Shown here: positions 42,261 to 50,731 of the stretch, in pieces
Numbering within the stretch: position 1 is the stretch's first letter
How the letters are laid out: each line of letters starts with the position of its first letter
Assembly: GCF_003664995.1 (NCBI RefSeq)
Contig: NZ_JFHL01000017.1
Span: 21,113-85,112 of the forward strand
Direction of reading: 5' to 3'
Length of the DNA stretch: 64,000 nucleotides
Source: Mesotoga sp. BH458_6_3_2_1
GTDB taxonomy: Bacteria > Thermotogota > Thermotogae > Petrotogales > Kosmotogaceae
Notes under the pieces: model-generated
Database searches by the model: none
What the model was told of the DNA's origin: nothing
What the model saw: only the letters and a program-made list of their open reading frames with translations
Position numbers and translations under genes: made by a program

Positions 42261-43013
42261 TCAACTAAAGATTCCTCTCAGATAGTCGCTTGTCCTTTGA
42301 TCCTTGGGATTTGAAGTAATCTTTTCCGTCGTATCAAACTCTACTAACTCTCCAACATAAAAGAACATAACATAATCCGAGATCCTCAGCGCCTGCTGCA
42401 AATTATGGGTTACTATAACAATAGTATACTTTTCAGAGAGTTCTTCTATTAACGTTTCTATTCTCTGAGTAGCAATAGGGTCAAGAGCACTCGTCGGCTC
42501 GTCCAAAAGGAGGACGTCGGGTTCTACAGAAAGAGCCCTTGCTATGCAGAGTCTTTGTTGCTGACCTCCCGACAGATTTGTTGCATTCTTCTTCAGTTCA
42601 TCTTTGACTTCGTCCCATAGAGCAGCTTGTCTTAGTGATTTCTCGGTTATTTCACGCAGAACTTGGCGGTTCTTTATGCCATGAATTCTTGGCCCATAAG
42701 TGACGTTTTCCTGTATTGTCTTTGGAAAAGGGTTTGGCTTCTGAAATACCATCCCGATATGCTTCCTGAGTAATACAGGATCCATGTCGAGAATTTCATT
42801 GCCTAAGAGCTTGACAGAACCGGTATGCCTGTATGAAGGAATTAAGTCATTCATTCGGTTTAAAACTTTCAGAAAGGTCGATTTTCCACAGCCTGATGGA
42901 CCTACCACTGCAGTTACCTTTCTCTGAGGTATATCACAGGTGACTTCTTTAAGAGCATGCTTCTCGCCATAGAAGACATTTAGGTTTTCTATCTTGAATA
43001 TTGGTTCAGTCAT
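42261..43013 (-). CDS. pstB: Phosphate ABC transporter ATPase PstB
   Basis: The 250-residue ATPase has Walker [10 protein letters not shown], the PstB-specific [15 protein letters not shown] segment, Q-loop [10 protein letters not shown], signature NLSGGQQQR, Walker [13 protein letters not shown] and H-loop [11 protein letters not shown] 43013 follows GGAGGGATGAG, one base after the PstA stop; the longer frame to 43058 lies inside pstA. It drives phosphate import at the cytoplasmic face. Confidence 0.97.
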   Translation of the reverse strand: MTEPIFKIENLNVFYGEKHALKEVTCDIPQRKVTAVVGPSGCGKSTFLKVLNRMNDLIPSYRHTGSVKLLGNEILDMDPVLLRKHIGMVFQKPNPFPKTIQENVTYGPRIHGIKNRQVLREITEKSLRQAALWDEVKDELKKNATNLSGGQQQRLCIARALSVEPDVLLLDEPTSALDPIATQRIETLIEELSEKYTIVIVTHNLQQALRISDYVMFFYVGELVEFDTTEKITSNPKDQRTSDYLRGIFS

Positions 43014-43014
43014 C

Positions 43015-43851
43015 TCATCCCTCCATCTTCCGAGATTCCCTTCTTCTTCTGATTGCAACCGACATGAACAGTGCCACTACGATGATCAAGAGAACGGATA
43101 TGCTTCCCTCCAACTTTGGAGTTACATTGTCAGGATATATAGCGGATAGCACGAAAATATGAGTAGGAAGAGCCATCGCCGGTTCAAAAGGACTAGTAGG
43201 ATTCCTGGTTATATAAAATGCAGCTCCTGTGAAAAGCAACGGCGCGGTCTCACCAATTATTCTTCCAATTGCTATGATTACTCCGGTAAGTATTCTTGAA
43301 GAGGATGCCGGTATAACAATTTTGAAGGTTGTTTCAGCTTTGTTGGCACCCAAGGCCATTGATGCTTCTCTATATGATTTCGGAACTGCTACAAGACTCT
43401 CATGAGTATTGGAAATTATGTACGGAAGGGACATAATTCCGAGTGTCAGGCCTCCTGAAATAACTGAAGTTCCGAATCCAAATGTGATTGAGAAAAGTGA
43501 TAAACCGAACATTCCAAAGACGACTGAAGGTATTCCTGCAAGAATATTGTTTGCCGTCAGCACTAGACGTTGCAGACGATTCTCTTTACTATATTCACTA
43601 AGGTATACTGCTGCGAGAATCCCAACGGGTACCGAGAAAAGAAGAGCTATCAACAGGAAATAGGCAGTCCCCAATATTGAAGGCCAGATTCCACCCTCAG
43701 TCATTGAGTTTCTTGGAAATGAAGTCAGAAACTCAAGGTTTATATCATCCAGACCTGATAATATGAGGAACCCGACGATCAGAAGAATTATGGCCACCAG
43801 AAGATAGGATATGATTCCAAAAACTATCTTCGCAATTCGATCAATTGTCAT
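43015..43851 (-). CDS. pstA: Phosphate ABC transporter permease PstA
   Basis: The 278-residue protein has six predicted helices. The PstA-type segments include [26 protein letters not shown] and the cytoplasmic EAA loop [21 protein letters not shown]. It forms the membrane channel with PstC. It overlaps pstC by four bases. Confidence 0.95.
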   Translation of the reverse strand: MTIDRIAKIVFGIISYLLVAIILLIVGFLILSGLDDINLEFLTSFPRNSMTEGGIWPSILGTAYFLLIALLFSVPVGILAAVYLSEYSKENRLQRLVLTANNILAGIPSVVFGMFGLSLFSITFGFGTSVISGGLTLGIMSLPYIISNTHESLVAVPKSYREASMALGANKAETTFKIVIPASSSRILTGVIIAIGRIIGETAPLLFTGAAFYITRNPTSPFEPAMALPTHIFVLSAIYPDNVTPKLEGSISVLLIIVVALFMSVAIRRRRESRKMEG

Positions 43852-44723
43852 CTTTTCATTCCTCTCTTCAAGCGCATTGCTGTAACTGTGAAGATAAGAG
43901 AAATCGTCAGAAGGACTACTCCTATCATGAAGAGGGCGAAGTAATGAGTACTTGCAAGCTCCACTTCTCCCATTTCACCTGCTATTGCAGCTGTTAGGGG
44001 TCTTACCGGATCGAAGATCGATTGTGGAATCATGGTTGCACCCCCTGCAATCATTAAAACCACCATCGTCTCTCCAATTATTCTATTCGTTCCAAGAATG
44101 ATTGCGTTGAGAATTCCACTTCTGGCCTGTGGAATTAGTACCCTGAAAAGAGTTGAGGTCATATTGGCACCGAGCGCCAGAGAGGCTTCTTTCTGATCTA
44201 CTGGAACGGCCTTCAACGCATCTTCAATCAGCGTGACGAAATAAGGCATTGCAAGAACAGAAAGCATCAAAGAGGCGTTTAGAATATTCAGTCCGGTCCA
44301 CACTTTCATCGGAAATAGTTCCATCAACCATCTTGATATATACTTCAGACCGAAACTTCCCAGTACTACAGAAGGTATTCCTGCCGTAAGCTCAAAAACG
44401 TACTTCAGGAAATCGTGAGTCTTCCTGTTACTGAACTCTGCAAGGAAAATTGCGGATATGAACCCCAGCGGAATAGAGACAAGCAAGGTAAGTCCTGTGA
44501 CTGCAAGAGTCCCTGACAGGAGAGCGAGGATGCCATACTCGGCATCCTCGTATGTTGGGTACCAGCGAGTACTGAGGAAAAAGTCTTTTAATGATATCTT
44601 TCCAAAGACTTTTACGCCGTCAGATATTAGAAAGAAGAATATTCCGAACAGAATAACCATTGTTAGTAGGGCAGCGACAGTTACTGACAGTCTTGAGAAA
44701 AGGTCAATTCTCTTCCTACTCAA
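43848..44723 (-). CDS. pstC: Phosphate ABC transporter permease PstC
   Basis: The 291-residue protein has six helices, with IPLGFISAIFLAEFS, ELTAGIPSVVLGSFGL and the EAA loop KEASLALGANMTSTLFRVLIP. All parallel those in PstA and are typical of PstC. It starts 17 bases after pstS and pairs with PstA in the channel. Confidence 0.95.
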   Translation of the reverse strand: MSRKRIDLFSRLSVTVAALLTMVILFGIFFFLISDGVKVFGKISLKDFFLSTRWYPTYEDAEYGILALLSGTLAVTGLTLLVSIPLGFISAIFLAEFSNRKTHDFLKYVFELTAGIPSVVLGSFGLKYISRWLMELFPMKVWTGLNILNASLMLSVLAMPYFVTLIEDALKAVPVDQKEASLALGANMTSTLFRVLIPQARSGILNAIILGTNRIIGETMVVLMIAGGATMIPQSIFDPVRPLTAAIAGEMGEVELASTHYFALFMIGVVLLTISLIFTVTAMRLKRGMKR

Positions 44724-44739
44724 CTCGCTTCATCCGTTC

Positions 44740-45564
44740 CTACTTCATACCGTAAGCGTTTACATAGCCCACACTGAGAACCGCTGACTGACCTTCCGGA
44801 GAGAGAGCGAATCTCAGAAATTCACCTATGATACCTGTAGGCAACCCATCGGTTGCGTCAACAAACATGAATAGTGGCCTAGATATTGGGTATGCACCGG
44901 AGTTTACGTTAGCCACGGTTGGTTCGATATTTTCTACTGTAAGAGCTTTTACGTCTTCGGTAATGTATCCCATTCCGATATAACCAATGGCATAGCGATT
45001 TTGCATAACCTGTTCAACTTCTGCTCTCGTCGATGCAAGCTGCTGAACCTGCGGCGCTAACTTTTCGCCCTTCATCACGTGCTCAACGAAGTACTCGAAT
45101 GTTCCTGATGCATTGTCCCTGGACATGGGTACGATTCGCACTTTCGGCAGCGAGGAATCGATCTGATTCCATGTGGTGACCTTTCCCGAGTAAATATCGT
45201 AAAGCTGTTGAACGGTTATGTTTTCAATCTCAAGAGACTTGTTGACGACAATTGCTATCCCATCGTAAGCAACGATGAATGGGATGAAGTACTTACCATC
45301 TTGATTCATCTGTTCGATCTCAGAAGTCTTGATCCATCTACTGGAATTTGCGATGTCCGTCTGTCCGTTGAACAGGGCTTTGATACCGGTTGAAGACCCC
45401 GCACCCTCAATCGATATTTCAACATCTGGATTGATTTCTTTGTAAGCTTCGGCCCATAACTGGGCGACAGGATACACAGTGTTGGAGCCCTTAATAACGA
45501 GTGTAGAACCGAGTGTCGTTCCAACTAATATGAGTAGAACAACTACAATGCCAAAACTCTTCAA
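44740..45564 (-). CDS. pstS: Phosphate-binding protein PstS
   Basis: The 274-residue secreted protein starts at TTG 45564 after AGGAGGTG, giving a signal peptide ending TTLGS. Phosphate-binding signatures are KGSNTVYPVAQ near the N terminus (after cleavage), EGAGSSTGIKAL, and SRDNASGTFEYF. It delivers phosphate to PstCA. The longer frame to 45606 would include residues before the ribosome binding site. First gene of the pst operon. Confidence 0.95.
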   Translation of the reverse strand: MKSFGIVVVLLILVGTTLGSTLVIKGSNTVYPVAQLWAEAYKEINPDVEISIEGAGSSTGIKALFNGQTDIANSSRWIKTSEIEQMNQDGKYFIPFIVAYDGIAIVVNKSLEIENITVQQLYDIYSGKVTTWNQIDSSLPKVRIVPMSRDNASGTFEYFVEHVMKGEKLAPQVQQLASTRAEVEQVMQNRYAIGYIGMGYITEDVKALTVENIEPTVANVNSGAYPISRPLFMFVDATDGLPTGIIGEFLRFALSPEGQSAVLSVGYVNAYGMK

Positions 45565-45723
45565 AATTACACCTCCTAAAGTTTTTTCCACAGTTCGTTT
45601 ATACACGGAAGGTGTTATTGGGGTTTTATTCCATTATTAGGAGTTTCGCTGATTGTTGAAGAGCAATACGAGAGACAATTACAGAGATATCGAATCAGAA
45701 CTCCGGAAGTAATCCTTGAGAAT

Positions 45724-45766
45724 CAATCATCTTTAACTGTCTTTTGATGAGGCTTAAAGATGATTG
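45724..45766. promoter_or_regulatory. 13-bp perfect inverted repeat upstream of pstS
   Basis: CAATCATCTTTAA (45724-45736) and TTAAAGATGATTG (45754-45766) are perfect inverted copies 17 bases apart. They lie about 160 bases upstream of pstS and 60 bases downstream of the phosphatase gene. The absence of a T-run on the minus strand argues against a simple terminator; a PhoP operator or an RNA hairpin is possible. Confidence 0.5.
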
Positions 45767-45826
45767 ACAGGTCATATTACCTGAAACTGAAGAATATTAA
45801 ATTCAGTGAATTCCCTTAAAGGAGAG

Positions 45827-46882
45827 TTAATCGCGTCTCGAAATGTAGAAGCTATCAAGTATCAAACCAGACTCTGTCTTTGCGTATACAGTCAATCCAT
45901 CTAGAGTGTAGTTGAACAGCATGTAGTGGTGTGCCTCTGCGGAGGCTATCAAACCGTCGCCTGAGCCGATTTCATAGAGCGGAGCGCCGCCTCCGGCAGT
46001 AACGATGTAGGTAACGCCGTTTCTCTCGATTCTCTGGTATCCGTGATCATGGCCATTTAGAACCAGATCCACTTTGTAGCTTTCGAACACAGGAACTAGG
46101 TATTGTTTCAGGTAAACATGATCGCCATGTGCTCCGTAACTGTAGGGGGGGTGGTGGAAGTAAACAATAACAAATGCGGGGTTCTTTTCTTTAGCTTCCT
46201 CGAGTTGTGTTAGAAGCCATGCATGTTGCTGAGAGTATTTGTCGAAAGCTTCGTTTGTGTTTAGACATACAAAGAAAATATCACCATACCAGAAGCTGTA
46301 ATACCTCTTGTTCCCGGGGAAAGCAAAGAACCTCGTGTAATTGGATGCTTCTGATTCATGATTCCCAATAGCACTGTAGAAAACACAATCTGACAGAACT
46401 TCGACGACTTCAAAGAAACTAATCCACTCCTCTATAAGATCGTCTCCGTAGACGATATCACCCGTATGAATAACGAGTGGAACGTTTTCATTTGCGATTG
46501 CTTGAGCAACTTCTAGATGACCGCTTTTATTACTCCTGCTGTCTCCGTAGGCTGCGAAGCTAAACGGTGTTTTATTGAGAGGAGCTGTTGTAAGGATACC
46601 GCCTTTCCTGTAGATCACTTCGCCTTCTTTCTCACTTTTTACGGTATATGCGTAACTCATTCCAGGTTGAAGACCGGATACTCTGAATCTGTGAAGGGTT
46701 ACCTCCTGTTCTGAAAATATCGACTCATTGGAGCCATCATAGACGATTAGATAAGAGTTAGAAGGCTCTTCGGTGAACCAGTTAACTGTAACTCCGTCTT
46801 GAGAAACATCGTTCAAGTATACCGAAAATGTCTGAGCGAAGATCAGTAAGAACAAGGAAAAGGTAACAATGTATTTTTTCAA
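45827..46882 (-). CDS. Secreted purple-acid-phosphatase-like metallophosphoesterase
   Basis: The 351-residue protein starts at TTG 46882, nine bases after GGAG, with a signal peptide (LKKYIVTFSLFLLIFAQTF). Residues ~25-100 form a fibronectin-III-like domain (VTVNWFTEEPSNSYLIVY, then RVSGLQPGMSYAYTV). The catalytic domain has the five metal motifs of metallophosphoesterases: AYGDSR, HTGDIVYGDD, IGNHESE, VYFHHPP and LNGHDHGYQR. It should release phosphate from organic esters outside the cell, feeding the PstSCAB importer encoded just downstream on the same strand. Confidence 0.9.
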   Translation of the reverse strand: MKKYIVTFSLFLLIFAQTFSVYLNDVSQDGVTVNWFTEEPSNSYLIVYDGSNESIFSEQEVTLHRFRVSGLQPGMSYAYTVKSEKEGEVIYRKGGILTTAPLNKTPFSFAAYGDSRSNKSGHLEVAQAIANENVPLVIHTGDIVYGDDLIEEWISFFEVVEVLSDCVFYSAIGNHESEASNYTRFFAFPGNKRYYSFWYGDIFFVCLNTNEAFDKYSQQHAWLLTQLEEAKEKNPAFVIVYFHHPPYSYGAHGDHVYLKQYLVPVFESYKVDLVLNGHDHGYQRIERNGVTYIVTAGGGAPLYEIGSGDGLIASAEAHHYMLFNYTLDGLTVYAKTESGLILDSFYISRRD

Positions 46883-47069
46883 TGCAATCAACTCCTTTGA
46901 TCAATTGTAGTCATCAAGCTTGCATCAGTTCATTATAGATTATAACGGAAAAATCACGTTGCATCTAACCACCGATTTTTCTGTGAGTCCCTTTCAACAC
47001 TAGATTACAGTTGGCGATTGACCTTCCAAGGAGCTGTAGATCATCATGGAACTGTGATTGGTTGCATCG

Positions 47070-47078
47070 TGATATAAT
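47070..47078 (+). promoter_or_regulatory. Extended -10 promoter of the corA leader
   Basis: TGATATAAT is a perfect extended -10 (TGnTATAAT). Transcription would start near 47085, only a few bases before the leader ribosome binding site at 47087-47094. Confidence 0.6.
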
Positions 47079-47099
47079 CTCAGAGCGGAGGTGAGGAAT

Positions 47100-47138
47100 A
47101 TGGAATTATACAGTAGTGAGAGTGAACCGCCACTTTGA
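47100..47138 (+). CDS. 12-codon leader ORF upstream of corA
   Basis: The ORF encodes MELYSSESEPPL and has a perfect GGAGGTGA ribosome binding site six bases before its ATG. It follows an extended -10 promoter with almost no untranslated leader. The acidic/proline end (ESEPPL) recalls leader peptides of Mg transporters such as MgtL, whose acidic/proline stretches destabilise ribosomes at low Mg. Downstream, CCTCC (47158-47162) could pair either with this ribosome binding site or with the corA one (GAGGAGGG, 47197-47204). A regulatory leader is therefore plausible; this is inference from layout. Confidence 0.5.
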   Translation: MELYSSESEPPL

Positions 47139-47210
47139 TCTATCTCGCCCATTGAAACCTCCTTCTATTTGACAAGAGCTTATGGCATTACTAGAAGAGG
47201 AGGGATGGAT

Positions 47211-48143
47211 GTGCGGGAGATTCTAATTTCTGAAAACGGAAAAATGAATGTCGTGGGAACACCTGTGGAAGGCTGCTGGATAAATGTGGTTGCTCCTGAT
47301 AGTGGCGATATTGCTTTTCTGAAGAGCCTTGAAATCGATGAAGATTTCGTTTTCGATGCTCTAGACCAGGAAGAGAGAGCAAGATTTGAGCAAGATGAAG
47401 ATCTAATATACGTAATCACCAAACTGCCATATCTTGACACGAGCGATGAGACAGTTCCATACAAGACAATGACCCTTGGAATAGCCATGAAATCTGGCTA
47501 TTTCGTCACAATAAGCGGTTTCGAAAGTGCGATTGTTTCCGATGTGATCGAAGGTCGTGTAAGAGACATATCGACTAAGAAGCGAAATCGTTTTCTTCTA
47601 AGAATCTTCGACAGGGCAACAGTTTATTACCTTAGGTATTTGAAGGAAATCCGAAGACTATCGAATGAAGTCGAATCAGAGTTGCACAGATCCACCAGGA
47701 ATCAAGAACTGGTGGCAATGTTGAATCTCGAAAAGTCTTTGGTCTTCTTTACCACATCTCTTAGGTCCAACGAGTTGATGTTTGAAAAGCTTAAGAGAGC
47801 CAACATTCTGACCTTATACGAGGAGGACGAAGAGCTGTTTGAGGATATTTCCATTGAGAACAGACAGGCTATAGAGATGGCGAATATTTACAGCGACATC
47901 TTGACAGGAATGATGGATGCCTTTGCCTCTGTTATTTCTAACAACCTCAACGTTGTAATGAAAATACTCACAATAGTGACTTTATCTCTTCAGATTCCGA
48001 CACTGGTTGCATCGGTATATGGAATGAATGTCGAGCTTCCTTTCATGCACGACAGCTCTATCTTCTACTGGTCAATGGGTCTCTCGGGAGTTGTGGCGTT
48101 TCTAGTTGCCATAATACTTTTCAAAATTAGATGGTTCAAGTAG
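47211..48143 (+). CDS. corA: CorA-family magnesium/cobalt transporter
   Basis: The 310-residue protein has a long cytoplasmic N-terminal domain and two C-terminal membrane helices, with the selectivity motif YGMN (VASVYGMNVELPF) at the end of the first. This is the homopentameric CorA channel for Mg2+ and related divalent ions. GTG 47211 is chosen because GGAGGG ends six bases before it; the in-frame ATG 47205 would be too close, and the codon at 47169 has no binding site. Its end overlaps the convergent sugar-phosphate transferase gene by eight bases. Confidence 0.93.
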   Translation: MREILISENGKMNVVGTPVEGCWINVVAPDSGDIAFLKSLEIDEDFVFDALDQEERARFEQDEDLIYVITKLPYLDTSDETVPYKTMTLGIAMKSGYFVTISGFESAIVSDVIEGRVRDISTKKRNRFLLRIFDRATVYYLRYLKEIRRLSNEVESELHRSTRNQELVAMLNLEKSLVFFTTSLRSNELMFEKLKRANILTLYEEDEELFEDISIENRQAIEMANIYSDILTGMMDAFASVISNNLNVVMKILTIVTLSLQIPTLVASVYGMNVELPFMHDSSIFYWSMGLSGVVAFLVAIILFKIRWFK

Positions 48144-49032
48144 TGCGTAGAGACTTAAGGAGGAAGATCTGAGTCAACGAAGTCAACAGCAGTACGAGGG
48201 GAATTAACGCAACTGGAAGGAATAGTCCTAAGACTGCATAGAAGAGAGCCATGCCGATAGAGATGAATAGCGTGACTCTCTTTTTCTGTCCAAAGAGCCT
48301 GAATATTTTGTCATAATAGTGATCTCTGTCGCCTGCGAAAGGTGATTTCTTCGCAATAGATCTTCTCAAGAAGCCCACGAAAAGGTCAAGAACTACGGGC
48401 CAGCAAATAGCGGCAATTCGTACGAAATTCTGACTTCCCCAAGACTGTATAAGTAACGTTCCCACAAATGTTCCGGCGATGTATGATCCCTGGTCTCCCA
48501 TAAAAAGCCTTGCAGGGGGAAAATTGAAGATCAAGTAGCCGGAATAAGCACCAGCAACTGCAAGAGACATAAGAGGCACAAATCCCGTGAAGAAAGCGAA
48601 GACTCCAAAAACAATCATATTAGTTGAGCATATGCCATCAAGTCCATCCACCATATTATAGGCGTTAACCGTTCCTGCAAAGATGATGGAGAGTATTATC
48701 GAATCAACTGTCGAAAAGCCGTAGATTACGAATGCTACAGAGAATCCCACAATAACTTCCACTGCCAGTCTGATTTTTGGGGATATGCCTCTTATATCGT
48801 CCGCAAAGCCTAGCGCCCACATGATGATTATTGCGGGGAAGAATTCAGGACTCTGAATTAGCCATGGAACAAGCGCAAGGAGAATCGCTGTTCCGCCCAT
48901 ATAACTAATCGGCTTTTCGTGGGGCTTTAGAGTACCCGAAGGCCTGTCTACCAGGTCTAGCCCAATGCCAACTCTTCGAAAAAGAAAACATAGTACGGCC
49001 GAGAGAACGAGAGCGTAGAAAAAAGCCATCAT
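48136..49032 (-). CDS. Polyprenyl-phosphate sugar-phosphate transferase (MraY/WecA family)
   Basis: The 298-residue polytopic enzyme has the family's catalytic cytoplasmic loops: YMGGTAILLA, the aspartate pair in GFADDIRG, NAYNMVDGLDG, and RLFMGDQGSY. A HxxH-like GDRDHYYDKIF loop near the C terminus is also typical. It transfers a sugar 1-phosphate from a UDP-sugar to undecaprenyl phosphate, initiating a glycan on the inner face of the membrane. The ATG overlaps the aminotransferase stop (TGATG). The genomic context (4,6-dehydratase plus aminotransferase) suggests an amino-deoxy sugar substrate. Confidence 0.88.
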   Translation of the reverse strand: MMAFFYALVLSAVLCFLFRRVGIGLDLVDRPSGTLKPHEKPISYMGGTAILLALVPWLIQSPEFFPAIIIMWALGFADDIRGISPKIRLAVEVIVGFSVAFVIYGFSTVDSIILSIIFAGTVNAYNMVDGLDGICSTNMIVFGVFAFFTGFVPLMSLAVAGAYSGYLIFNFPPARLFMGDQGSYIAGTFVGTLLIQSWGSQNFVRIAAICWPVVLDLFVGFLRRSIAKKSPFAGDRDHYYDKIFRLFGQKKRVTLFISIGMALFYAVLGLFLPVALIPLVLLLTSLTQIFLLKSLRTT

Positions 49033-50195
49033 CAGTTGTACTCCAAAGCCTTTTCAATAGTGTGAGCAACGAACTGCTGTTCTTCTTCAGACAGATTATT
49101 GAAGAAAGGAATAGCAACCGTTCTTCTTGCAAGCTCTTCAGTTACGGGAAACATGCCATTTTTGAATCCGAACTTCGTCATATAAAAGGGTTGAAGGTGG
49201 ATGGGTCTGAAATAGTCTCTGCACTGAACACCATTGTCATTGAGATATTTCATGAAGTTGTCTCTCTCTATCTTTTCATCAAGTCTTATGACATATACGA
49301 ACCAGCCGATACTAGTAGCATAGTCTGCCACAAAGGGAGTCTCTACTCCATCAATCTTTGAAAGCAGTTTTCCGTATCTGTCGGCAACTCTCTGACGCTT
49401 TGCTAAAATATCATCAATCCTTTTCAACTGCTCTATACCCAGTGCTGCCGACATCTCGTCCATCCGATAATTGTAGCCCAATCTCACATGTTCAAGCCAA
49501 TTTTCTGATGTACCCCTTCCCTGATTCCTCATGCTTTTCGATAATTCGGCAATTTTGCTGTCGTCAGTGACAATTATTCCGCCTTCTCCAGTTGTGATTT
49601 GCTTGTTAGGATAGAATGCAAATGCACCTGCGAGACCGAAAGTGCCGGTTCTACGCCCCATAAAGGAGCTTCCCAGCGCCTCGCAAGAATCCTCTACGAT
49701 TTTTACGCCGTTTCTGTTACAGACACCTTCTATCCCGTCCCATTCAAGGGGATGACCAAAAATATCGACCGCCATGAAAACATCTGGAATGAAGGGTCCT
49801 AACTTAATTTGATCTGTATTCAAACCGTTTTTCGAATAATTGCCGAGAGCATCTTCCAAAGTCTCTGGAGAGATGTTGTATGTTGACTCGTCAATATCTG
49901 CGAAAACAGGAACGGCACCTTCGTATATTGCAACATTGGCTGAGGACACAAAAGTGAAGGAACTCGTGATCACCGTCTGGCCCTGTTTCAAGTCGAGAGA
50001 GCGAACTATAAGATGAAGGGCGCTGGTTCCGCTGTTAACTGCAACTGCATGTTTGACCCCTATATATTCCGCCAATCTCTCTTCGAACTCCTCAACTTTG
50101 GGGCCGATAGATAAGATTCCACTACTCATTAGATCGGTAACAGCGGTGATTTCCTTTTCAGTCACGTCGGGTTTGGAAAGGGGAATGAACATCAT
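49032..50195 (-). CDS. DegT/DnrJ/EryC1/StrS-family PLP-dependent sugar aminotransferase
   Basis: The 387-residue enzyme starts at ATG 50195 after AGGAGGTGA, overlapping the previous gene's stop by four bases (ATGA). It begins MMFIPLSKPDVTEKE and shows HAVAVNSGTSALHL. VEDSCEALGSSF holds the PLP-contacting Asp, and the catalytic Lys is in AFAFYPNKQITTGEGG. The C-terminal active-site region includes GYNYRMDEMSAALGIEQL and VQCRDYFRPIHLQPFY. It converts a UDP-4-keto sugar into a 4-amino sugar, using the product of the dehydratase encoded upstream (compare PglE/ArnB). Confidence 0.92.
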   Translation of the reverse strand: MMFIPLSKPDVTEKEITAVTDLMSSGILSIGPKVEEFEERLAEYIGVKHAVAVNSGTSALHLIVRSLDLKQGQTVITSSFTFVSSANVAIYEGAVPVFADIDESTYNISPETLEDALGNYSKNGLNTDQIKLGPFIPDVFMAVDIFGHPLEWDGIEGVCNRNGVKIVEDSCEALGSSFMGRRTGTFGLAGAFAFYPNKQITTGEGGIIVTDDSKIAELSKSMRNQGRGTSENWLEHVRLGYNYRMDEMSAALGIEQLKRIDDILAKRQRVADRYGKLLSKIDGVETPFVADYATSIGWFVYVIRLDEKIERDNFMKYLNDNGVQCRDYFRPIHLQPFYMTKFGFKNGMFPVTEELARRTVAIPFFNNLSEEEQQFVAHTIEKALEYN

Positions 50196-50731
50196 TTCAC
50201 CTCCTGGGGAGATTTTGAAAAGAGAGAGAGTAGAAGACCTAACATAAATGACCACAGTGCAGCCAGACCAACCTGAAAGTCCTTCGGCAATACGAATGTA
50301 AGTGTGTGGGCCGGTATCCAGAACCACACCAAAGACAACAGAGCTTTGTCAAGGTTCTTCCAGTTCTTCGTTTGAAGGACAAGATTATCAAGTAACCTAT
50401 GAAAAATGACTAAGAAAACTCCAAATTGAAGATTCATTGATATAGAGCGAGTGATTGCATTTAGGAGTACGCTTTCGACAAAAACTTGTGGAAGGACTCT
50501 GTTTATCACTAGAGAAGATACGAATCCTTCGTAACCGATAAACGCGATCTTTATGAAGATAGCCAGAAAAGCCCATTCTAGCGCCTTCAAAACCATGAGG
50601 GAAGCAGAGAAATTTGCCTTAGTACCTGCAATCTTTGCACTGACATAATCGCCTAGAGTGCCGAGAATTGAGAACTGAATCATTGCAGAAACAAAGGGGA
50701 AATCCCTGACAAATTCAACATACCATCTCAT
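50192..50731 (-). CDS. Mpv17/PMP22-like integral membrane protein
   Basis: The 179-residue protein has about four hydrophobic helices. Its N-terminal MIQFSILGTLGDYVSAKI and C-terminal NWKNLDKALL, FWIPAHTLTFVLP and ALWSFMLGLLLS segments line up with the eukaryotic Mpv17 pattern as I recall it: GLGDxxSQ near the N terminus, then NW-x-x-L, WP-x-x-x-x-NF-x-x-VP, and W-x-x-x-LS. The similarity was judged by eye only. It overlaps both operon neighbours by four bases, so it is made with the dehydratase and aminotransferase. A role in glycan or lipid handling is inferred from context. Confidence 0.55.
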   Translation of the reverse strand: MRWYVEFVRDFPFVSAMIQFSILGTLGDYVSAKIAGTKANFSASLMVLKALEWAFLAIFIKIAFIGYEGFVSSLVINRVLPQVFVESVLLNAITRSISMNLQFGVFLVIFHRLLDNLVLQTKNWKNLDKALLSLVWFWIPAHTLTFVLPKDFQVGLAALWSFMLGLLLSLFSKSPQEVK

